Of a stretch of 11,157 nucleotides of DNA, positions 5,821 to 11,157 are shown in pieces. The notes under the pieces are model-generated. The model saw only the letters and a list, made by a program, of their open reading frames with translations, was not told the DNA's origin and ran no database searches. The translations under genes were made by a program, and so were the position numbers. The stretch's first letter is position 1. Each line of letters begins with the position of its first letter. Source of the stretch: Pseudomonadota bacterium (GTDB lineage Bacteria; Pseudomonadota; Alphaproteobacteria; Rhodobacterales; Rhodobacteraceae); contig JAQCLA010000060.1 of NCBI GenBank assembly GCA_027592105.1, positions 1-11,157 on the forward strand, given 5' to 3'.

Positions 5821-7365
5821 ATGGATCACGGGATTTTTATCGGCGGGGGTGGCGCGGATTACGCCCAGCCACAGCAGCTTTTGTTGAAATACGCCAATCG
5901 CCACGGGTTGATCGCGGGGGCGACAGGCACCGGCAAGACGGTGACGCTGCAGATCTTGGCCGAAAGCTTTTCGGCCGCCGGTGTGCCAGTCTTTTTGTCG
6001 GATGTGAAAGGTGATCTGGCGGGGTTGTCGCAGGCAGGCAGCGAAAGCGCCAAGCTGCATATCCCCTTTACCGAACGCGCCGCGCGCATCGGTTTCGTCG
6101 ATTACGCCTATCGGGCCTATCCAGTCACATTTTGGGATCTTTACGGCCAAAAAGGCCATCCGATCCGCACCACTGTATCCGAGATGGGGCCCTTGATGCT
6201 GGCGCGCCTGCTGGAGTTGACCGAGGCGCAGGAGGGGGTGCTGAACATCGCCTTCCGCGTGGCCGATGAAGAGGGGATGGCGCTTCTCGATCTCAAGGAT
6301 CTACAGGCGATGCTCACCTTCGTGGGCGAGGCGGGCGATGCGCTATCCTTGCGCTATGGCAATGTGGCGACCGCCTCGATCGGGGCGATCCAGCGCCGCC
6401 TTCTGGTGCTCGAGGGGCAGGGCGGTGATCGGCTTTTCGGGGAACCCGCGCTGTCGCTCGATGACCTTTTCCTGACTGATCCAAGCGGGGCGGGGCGGAT
6501 CAATATTCTGGCCGCCGACCAGCTGATGCAAAGCCCGCGCCTATATGCGACCTTCCTCTTGTGGCTTTTGTCCGAGCTGTTCGAGAGCCTTCCCGAGGTG
6601 GGTGATCCGGACAAGCCCAAGCTGGTGTTCTTCTTCGACGAGGCGCATCTTTTGTTCGATGATGCGTCCAAGGCCTTGGTCGATAAGGTCGAACAGGTGG
6701 CGCGCCTGATCCGGTCCAAGGGGGTGGGTGTTTATTTCGTGACGCAAAACCCCGCCGATGTGCCCGAGGATATCTTGGGCCAGCTTGGCAATCGCGTGCA
6801 GCATGCGCTGCGCGCTTTCACCGGCAAAGACCGGCAGGATTTGCGCCAAGCGGCACAGAATTACCGCGACAATCCCCGCTTCGATATCGAGGATGCTATC
6901 CGCGAGGTCGGCACAGGCGAGGCGGTCACCTCCATGCTGGAGCGCAAGGGCGCACCGGGCATGGCCGAGCGCACGCTGATCCGGCCCCCATCCTCGCATC
7001 TGGGGGCGATCGCGGATGGTGCGCGCGCGGCTGTGATCGCGGCCTCGCCCTTGGCGGGGAAATATGACCGGCTTATCGACCGCGAAAGCGCCTTTGAGAT
7101 CTTGCAAGCCCGCGCGGCTGCGGCGGCGCATGAGGCCGAGAAAGCCGAAGCGGCCGCAGCCCGCACAGAAGATGAGGCGCGCGAATTCACAGCCGCGCGG
7201 CGCTATTCCGCCGGTGACGCCCCGGCCAAGACGCGCCGCAAAAGCAGCGCGCGCTCCGACAGTGTCGGCGCGGCTTTCGCCAAAAGCTTTGCACGGCAAT
7301 TGGGCACGAAATCGGGCCAAGCCGTGGTCAGGGGGATCTTGGGGGGGCTGTTTCGCGGGCGTTAG
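5821..7365 (+). CDS. HerA-like P-loop ATPase, YjgR/DUF853 family
   Basis: A 514-residue cytoplasmic ATPase of the FtsK-HerA superfamily; YjgR-type proteins have no settled function. Walker A is GATGTGKT (residues 33-40, Lys39), very close to the N-terminus as usual for this family. Walker B is LVFFFDEAHLLF with Asp273 and Glu274. A sensor-like segment YFVTQNPADVP follows, then the family-like TLIRPPSSHLG. The last 100 residues turn alanine-rich and charged (probable coiled coil around 430-465), then basic and glycine-rich (ILGGLFRGR end). GAGGAG lies 5 nt before ATG 5821. The gene stands alone: divergent from the small-RNA region and convergent with the TetR gene, with which it shares 4 bp. 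No NurA nuclease partner is next to it, so a HerA-NurA-style end-resection role is not supported by context. Confidence 0.88.
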   Translation: MDHGIFIGGGGADYAQPQQLLLKYANRHGLIAGATGTGKTVTLQILAESFSAAGVPVFLSDVKGDLAGLSQAGSESAKLHIPFTERAARIGFVDYAYRAYPVTFWDLYGQKGHPIRTTVSEMGPLMLARLLELTEAQEGVLNIAFRVADEEGMALLDLKDLQAMLTFVGEAGDALSLRYGNVATASIGAIQRRLLVLEGQGGDRLFGEPALSLDDLFLTDPSGAGRINILAADQLMQSPRLYATFLLWLLSELFESLPEVGDPDKPKLVFFFDEAHLLFDDASKALVDKVEQVARLIRSKGVGVYFVTQNPADVPEDILGQLGNRVQHALRAFTGKDRQDLRQAAQNYRDNPRFDIEDAIREVGTGEAVTSMLERKGAPGMAERTLIRPPSSHLGAIADGARAAVIAASPLAGKYDRLIDRESAFEILQARAAAAAHEAEKAEAAAARTEDEAREFTAARRYSAGDAPAKTRRKSSARSDSVGAAFAKSFARQLGTKSGQAVVRGILGGLFRGR

Positions 7366-7979
7366 GTGTCGGGCGCGATCAATCCAAGCCCGCGCAGATA
7401 GATACCGATCCCCGATTCCAGCAAATCCTCGGGCGAGAAGGGGGCCACGGCCCCCGGCCGCCCGCGCGCGAACAACTCGACCACCCCGTGGCTCATCGCC
7501 CAGATATGGGCCGAGAACATCGCGGGCGGCGGGCGCTTTTCAACCGGAATATGCTGGGAAAGGGCCAATGCCGCGCGTTCCAACACGCCCCGTGATTTGG
7601 CCGCTGCGGCGGCCAGTTCCGCCGTGGCGTTGACCGATGTGCCGCTTTCGAACATCGCCATGTAATGGCCGGGGTATTTGCGCGCAAAAGCCAGATAGGC
7701 CCGCCCCGTCGCCTCGAACGCCGCGAGGGCCGAGGGTTGGCCATCGGCAAATGCATGTTCCATCAGATCGGCAAAGATCTCATGGCCCTGTAGCGCGCAT
7801 TCCGCGATCAGCTGCTCGCGGCCATCGAAATGGCGATAGACGGCGGCGGGTGTGACGCCCGCGGCCTTGGCGGCCTCGGACAGCGTAAATCCCGTCGGCC
7901 CCATCTCTTCGATCAGATGGAGGGCCGCATCAACCAATGCTTGCCTGAGATTGCCGTGATGATAGCCGCGTTTGCTCAT
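7362..7979 (-). CDS. TetR/AcrR-family transcriptional regulator (WHG-type C-terminal domain)
   Basis: A 205-residue one-component repressor, probably dimeric. The N-terminal TetR domain (about residues 10-60) has a clear helix-turn-helix: FTLSEAAKAAGVTPAAVYRHF. The C-terminal ligand domain (about 80-195) resembles the WHG-type TetR_C group, with YLAFARKYPGHYMAMF. The ligand is unknown. The start ATG 7979 lies 6 nt after the ppk2 stop, and its ribosome site (GAGGGTAA) overlaps that stop, so it is co-transcribed and probably translationally coupled to ppk2. Its stop codon overlaps the stop of the convergent ATPase gene. A 19-bp imperfect palindrome upstream of ppk2 (8901-8919) is a candidate binding site, which would make this an autoregulated ppk2-tetR unit. 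That link is inference. Confidence 0.9.
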   Translation of the reverse strand: MSKRGYHHGNLRQALVDAALHLIEEMGPTGFTLSEAAKAAGVTPAAVYRHFDGREQLIAECALQGHEIFADLMEHAFADGQPSALAAFEATGRAYLAFARKYPGHYMAMFESGTSVNATAELAAAAAKSRGVLERAALALSQHIPVEKRPPPAMFSAHIWAMSHGVVELFARGRPGAVAPFSPEDLLESGIGIYLRGLGLIAPDT

Positions 7980-7985
7980 TTACCC

Positions 7986-8876
7986 TCAGGCCACCTCTGC
8001 GGTGGCGGTGTCGGTCCAGATCTCGGGGCCGCCGCAGATGGCGGGATCGGGCCTGCCGACAACGTCGCGATCTTTGCCGTCATAATCCATATCGGCAAGG
8101 ATCGCACGGATCACCGCCAACCGCGCCCTGCGCTTGTCATCCGAGCGGATCACCGTCCAAGGGGCATGCGCGCTATGGCCACGCTGCAAGGTCTCGGCGA
8201 TGGCGGCGGAGTATTTGTGCCAAAGCTTCAGCCCATCGACATCAATGGCACTCAGCTTCCATTGCTTCAGCAGATCGCCCTCGCGTTGCAAGAAACGCCG
8301 GAGCTGTTCGGCGCGGCTCACATTGAGCCAGATCTTGGTCAGCACGATGCCGTCATCCACGATCATACGCTCGAAATCGGGCAATTGCTGAAAGAATGTC
8401 GCGCGCTCGGTGGGCGTGCAGAAGCCAAAGACATGCTCGACCACACCGCGATTATACCAGCTTCGGTCAAATAGCCGAATTTCGCCCTTGGCGGGCAAAT
8501 GGGCGATGTAGCGTTGGAAATACCATTGCGCGGCCTCGCGCTCGGTTGGTTTGGACAGCGCCACGATGCCCGCCACGCGCGGGTTGAGGTTTTGGCGCAC
8601 CCGCGCGATGCAGCCACCCTTGCCCGCCGCGTCGCGCCCCTCGAAAACCACGGCGATGCGCTTGCCCGTGTCCCGCACCCAAGCATGGAATTTGACCAGT
8701 TCGATCTGCAGTGCTGCAAGCTGATCTTCGTAATCGCCGCGGTCAATGCGCGCAGGGTAGGGATAGGTCGGATTGATGATCTCATCTTTATCCGCAGCCA
8801 TGATCTCCTGCCGGATATCGGCAGGGGCCTCGGTTTCGAAAAACGCCGAAATGGCGCCGTTGAAAGGTTTGGACAT
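7986..8876 (-). CDS. ppk2: Polyphosphate kinase 2 (PPK2), class I-like single-domain enzyme
   Basis: A 296-residue cytoplasmic P-loop kinase that transfers phosphate between polyphosphate and nucleoside diphosphates; it usually favours NTP or NDP phosphorylation from polyphosphate. Walker A is GRDAAGKGG (80-88, Lys86). Walker B is IRLFDRSWYNR (Asp137). The lid region NVSRAEQLRRFLQREGDLL spans about 185-203, and QWKLS follows as in the family. Length and the single PPK2 domain fit class I; class II is the alternative reading, and nucleotide preference cannot be set by eye. ATG 8876 is preceded by GGTGAG at 5 nt. The gene follows the hydrolase by 59 nt, a gap holding a palindrome, and precedes tetR by 6 nt. 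Confidence 0.93.
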   Translation of the reverse strand: MSKPFNGAISAFFETEAPADIRQEIMAADKDEIINPTYPYPARIDRGDYEDQLAALQIELVKFHAWVRDTGKRIAVVFEGRDAAGKGGCIARVRQNLNPRVAGIVALSKPTEREAAQWYFQRYIAHLPAKGEIRLFDRSWYNRGVVEHVFGFCTPTERATFFQQLPDFERMIVDDGIVLTKIWLNVSRAEQLRRFLQREGDLLKQWKLSAIDVDGLKLWHKYSAAIAETLQRGHSAHAPWTVIRSDDKRRARLAVIRAILADMDYDGKDRDVVGRPDPAICGGPEIWTDTATAEVA

Positions 8877-8900
8877 ACGCGCTCACCATCTCCCCAAGGG

Positions 8901-8919
8901 ATGTTACAGGCTTTGACAT
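8901..8919. promoter_or_regulatory. 19-bp imperfect palindrome upstream of ppk2, candidate TetR operator
   Basis: ATGTTACAGGCTTTGACAT has 7 of 9 symmetric pairs matched around a central base (pattern ATGTnAnAGnCTnTnACAT). Size and symmetry suit a TetR dimer, and the only regulator nearby is encoded directly behind ppk2. It starts 25 bp upstream of the ppk2 start codon, where a repressor could block transcription. No convincing promoter hexamers were found to anchor it. Confidence 0.35.
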
Positions 8920-8935
8920 TAGGGGGAAGCCGGGC

Positions 8936-9895
8936 CTAGCGCAATGCGGCGCGCCGGGCCGCGCGATCGATGGCGGCCAGCACCGCGCCCGGATCGGCGT
9001 GATGGGGCGCATGGCCAACCCCTTCCATGATGTGGAGTGCGGCCCCCGCCACCTGTTGCGACAGGGGGATGGCATGGATCGCAAGCCCCACGGTCGTGTC
9101 GCGATCACCGTGCAAGATCTCGATCGGCACATCGAGGCCGGGGTAAAGCGGCACAAGCTGGTTGATCTCGGCCAAGATGCCGGCGCGCTGCAGCGCGTTC
9201 TCGCGCAATGCCCCGCGCTGAAGTGTCAGCCCAGCCCCGATATAGGCGGCATAGCCCGGCGGGATGGGTTGGGGTTCAAAGATCTGGGCGATCGTGTCGG
9301 TGACCACCCGTGTCGGCACCCACGCCGTCAGGATCGGTGCTGCAAGCCTTTGACCGACTGGGTGGGACAAGACCTTGTAATAGCGCGACAGGGGCGTGTT
9401 CCACGGGTGCGAGGCCGCGGCCAGCAAGACCAGACCCGCCACCTTGCCCGGATGGCGTGCCGCCCATGCAAGCGCCACCGCCCCGCCATAGGAATGGCCC
9501 AAGACCAAGGGTCGGCGCAGCCCAAGATCGGCCATCGCGGTGGCCAGATGGTCGGCCTGCTCGAAAATCGTGGCCCCGTCGCGGTCAAGCCGTTGCGAAT
9601 AGCCAAGGCCCGGCCGGTCCAGCACGGTGACGCGGTAGCTGGTCACCAGCCGGCCCATCAGATCATGGGTAAAGTCGCGCATATTGCCGCTTGCGCCATG
9701 GATCAGCACGATATCGGGGCCTTGCCCCTGTTGCAGCAGGTGAAGCTTTTTGCCCCCGACATGCACGAAGCGGCCCAGCGGCGGGTGGCTTCGGCGCGCG
9801 CGCGCCTCGTTGCGGGCCGCGCGCCACAGCGTCAGCCCCCAAAGCCCGATCAGTGTCGCGGCAAGCAGCAAGGCGATGAGTGCGCCCGCGTTCAT
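8936..9895 (-). CDS. Membrane-anchored alpha/beta hydrolase
   Basis: A 319-residue serine hydrolase with an N-terminal membrane helix (about residues 5-24) followed by a basic stretch (RAARNEARARR), suggesting an inner-membrane anchor. The oxyanion region HGASG is at 66-70. The nucleophile elbow GHSYGG places Ser135, HGDRD places Asp266 and GVGHAPHH places His295, giving a complete triad. The cap region (about 165-245) is moderately hydrophobic. The substrate is unknown; overall form is like haloperoxidase or lactonase-type esterases. The start ATG 9895 overlaps the metA stop as ATGA, a standard translational-coupling arrangement, and begins the membrane helix directly. A longer frame to 9970 would run inside metA and lacks support. 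Despite the metA link it is not MetX: it has the anchor and lacks recognisable MetX motifs. Confidence 0.87.
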   Translation of the reverse strand: MNAGALIALLLAATLIGLWGLTLWRAARNEARARRSHPPLGRFVHVGGKKLHLLQQGQGPDIVLIHGASGNMRDFTHDLMGRLVTSYRVTVLDRPGLGYSQRLDRDGATIFEQADHLATAMADLGLRRPLVLGHSYGGAVALAWAARHPGKVAGLVLLAAASHPWNTPLSRYYKVLSHPVGQRLAAPILTAWVPTRVVTDTIAQIFEPQPIPPGYAAYIGAGLTLQRGALRENALQRAGILAEINQLVPLYPGLDVPIEILHGDRDTTVGLAIHAIPLSQQVAGAALHIMEGVGHAPHHADPGAVLAAIDRAARRAALR

Positions 9896-10836
9896 TCCCG
9901 CCAATCGGTCGAGCGTTGTCCGATCTCGGCCATGTCGAAAGGCGTGGTCAGATACATCTCCGAGACCCAATTGTTGTAGAGAAGATGCGCATGGCTGCGC
10001 CAGCGGTTCTGGGGTGCGCGACTTGGATCGTTCTCGGGGTAGTAATTCATCGGCACATTGATCGGCGTGTCTTGCGCCACGTCGCGGTCATATTCTTGTT
10101 TCAGCGTGTCGCTGTCATATTCGAAATGGTTGAAGATATAGAGCGCGCGATGGGTGCGATCCTCGACCAGACAGGGGCCGACATCGTCCGAGCCCAAAAG
10201 CGTGACCAACCCCGGCACGGCGTCGATCTCGGGCTGGCGCATCTCGGTCCAACGGCTGACGGGGATGATGAAATCATCCGAGAACCCGCGCAGGTAAGGC
10301 GAGGCGGGTTGCAACACCTGATGGCGGAAACAGCCGAAGGCCTTGGCGTCGAGCATATGTTTCTCGACCCCGTGGAAATAGTTGATCATCGCCATCCCGC
10401 CCCAGCAGACGCCGAAGGTGGAATGGACATGGCTTTGGGTCCAGTCAAAGACCTGCTGCAACTCGTCCCAATAGGTCACATCGGCGAAATCCAGATGTTC
10501 GATGGGCGCGCCGGTGATGATCAGCCCGTCGAATTTCTCGCCGGTGGCGGCAACTTCGGCAAAGGGGCGATAGAATTCTTCCATATGTTCGGCGGCGGTG
10601 TTGCGGGTCGCGTGATCGGTCATGCGGATCAGCGACAACTCGACCTGCAAGGGTGTGGCCCCGATCAGGCGGGCAAACTGCGTCTCGGTCTGGATCTTTT
10701 TCGGCATCAGGTTGAGCAAACCCACCCGCAGGGGCCGGATATCTTGCTTATCGGCCGCATCGGCGCCCATCACCATCACGCCCTCGCGCTTGAGCACGGC
10801 ATAGGCGGGCAGGGTAGAGGGGAGCTTGATGGGCAT
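9892..10836 (-). CDS. metA: Homoserine O-acyltransferase MetA (predicted acetyl-CoA specific)
   Basis: A 314-residue cytoplasmic enzyme that activates homoserine for methionine synthesis. The glutamine-amidotransferase-like fold carries nucleophile Cys144 (FGVCWGG) and the His237/Glu239 pair (FNHFEY), matching E. coli Cys142, His235 and Glu237. The NVPMNYYPENDP and WRSHAHLLYNNW motifs confirm the family. The TGAPIEHLDF segment has Glu113 where E. coli MetA has Gly111. In this family Glu there goes with acetyl-CoA and Gly with succinyl-CoA, so O-acetylhomoserine is the predicted product although databases often label the family O-succinyltransferase. ATG 10836 follows AAGGA by about 9 nt and starts the conserved MPIKLPSTLPA; the frame continues upstream without coding character. 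It overlaps the hydrolase gene by 4 nt. No SAM-II riboswitch-like sequence is seen in the 29 nt upstream. Confidence 0.95.
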   Translation of the reverse strand: MPIKLPSTLPAYAVLKREGVMVMGADAADKQDIRPLRVGLLNLMPKKIQTETQFARLIGATPLQVELSLIRMTDHATRNTAAEHMEEFYRPFAEVAATGEKFDGLIITGAPIEHLDFADVTYWDELQQVFDWTQSHVHSTFGVCWGGMAMINYFHGVEKHMLDAKAFGCFRHQVLQPASPYLRGFSDDFIIPVSRWTEMRQPEIDAVPGLVTLLGSDDVGPCLVEDRTHRALYIFNHFEYDSDTLKQEYDRDVAQDTPINVPMNYYPENDPSRAPQNRWRSHAHLLYNNWVSEMYLTTPFDMAEIGQRSTDWRE

Positions 10837-10865
10837 TGTGACCGTCCTTGACTGGGAAAGCGGAA

Positions 10866-11157
10866 CTAGGGGCGCGTGGTGGCGCGGCCAAGGGCTGTGG
10901 CGACAAGGGCGGTGGCGTCTTGCGCGTCGCGCACGCCCTCGACCTCGGCGGCGGTGACCGTCACCCCCCAATTGCGCGCCATCGCGGCATAAAGCGGCGC
11001 GCGGTGGGCCATCGCATGCGCATAGGCATAGCGGATAAAGGCGTTTGGATCGGCCGTTTCCGCGCGCAAGCCCTGTTCGTCCAGCCAGCTTTGCCAAAGC
11101 GGCAAAAGGAATTCGGGCTTGTAATACATGGGCTTTGGGTCGCGGTCGAAGCGGCGG
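10866..11157 (-). CDS. C-terminal fragment of an unrecognised protein
   Basis: About 97 codons plus a stop lie in the window; the frame stays open to the right edge, so the gene begins outside. The visible part starts RRFDRDPKPMYYKPEFLLPL and ends GRATTRP. It is mostly helical in appearance, rich in Ala and aromatic residues (YYKPEFLLPLWQSWL, AYAHAMAHRAPLYAAMARNW), with no signal peptide, membrane helix or nucleotide-binding motif. Codon use is like that of the neighbours. An internal ATG at 11129 could be taken for a start, but the frame upstream of it (RFDRDPKP) looks coding and no ribosome site precedes it. The stop is 29 nt before metA on the same strand, so co-transcription with metA is likely. 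I do not recognise the family. Confidence 0.6.
   Translation of the reverse strand, partial: RRFDRDPKPMYYKPEFLLPLWQSWLDEQGLRAETADPNAFIRYAYAHAMAHRAPLYAAMARNWGVTVTAAEVEGVRDAQDATALVATALGRATTRP

Noticed and set aside
5616..5822. 68-codon minus-strand frame in the ATPase upstream region
   Set aside because: It runs straight through the intrinsic terminator at 5682-5709 and has no ribosome site or family resemblance.
5821..7365. HerA-NurA or phage-defence ATPase system
   Set aside because: The protein matches the solitary YjgR/DUF853 type; no nuclease, SIR2 or other defence partner is adjacent.
9001..9979. 326-codon plus-strand frame opposite the hydrolase
   Set aside because: Shadow frame; composition dominated by His, Gln, Arg and Gly, with no motif, while the minus strand encodes a complete catalytic triad.
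10837..10865. SAM-II riboswitch before metA
   Set aside because: SAM-II elements occur upstream of metA in some alphaproteobacteria, but only 29 nt separate metA from the preceding gene and no matching conserved core was seen.

Overview
The window is GC-rich (about 60-65% by eye) and typically alphaproteobacterial. The best inference is Rhodobacteraceae/Paracoccaceae (Rhodobacter-like). This rests on the IalB-family secreted protein, the YcbB-type L,D-transpeptidase divergent from a Tat-signal gene that looks like the DUF882/MepK family, the PPK2 and YjgR/HerA-like families, and codon use strongly biased to G/C at third positions. No phage, plasmid, IS or CRISPR signature is visible, so it reads as ordinary chromosome with one unusual envelope cluster.

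Left part (1-4753). A Tat-secreted protein, cut by the window edge, is transcribed leftward. Divergent from it, across a gene-free stretch of about 395 bp, runs a four-gene rightward cluster: a secreted YcbB-type L,D-transpeptidase, an LpxD-family N-acyltransferase, a stand-alone acyl carrier protein and a FabF-type beta-ketoacyl-ACP synthase. The last three look like a dedicated fatty-acyl supply and transfer line. Their physical link to a peptidoglycan cross-linking enzyme suggests an envelope modification coordinated with wall remodelling. The LpxD homologue lacks part of the canonical uridine-binding motif, so its sugar acceptor may not be the usual lipid A precursor.

Middle (4754-7365). 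A leftward IalB-family periplasmic protein converges on the synthase gene. About 410 bp without a protein gene separate it from a rightward HerA-like (YjgR/DUF853) ATPase. This gap is not empty: the minus strand carries a near-perfect intrinsic terminator at 5682-5709 and a second terminator-like hairpin at 5541-5565. One or two leftward small RNAs are the simplest explanation.

Right part (7362-11157). All genes run leftward: the C-terminal end of an unrecognised protein, metA, a membrane-anchored alpha/beta hydrolase (ATGA overlap with metA), a class I-like PPK2 polyphosphate kinase and a TetR/AcrR-family regulator. The last is only 6 nt behind ppk2 and overlaps the stop of the ATPase gene tail to tail. 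MetA carries Glu at the position that separates acetyl-CoA from succinyl-CoA users, so it is predicted to make O-acetylhomoserine. A 19-bp imperfect palindrome just upstream of ppk2 is a candidate operator for the TetR protein.
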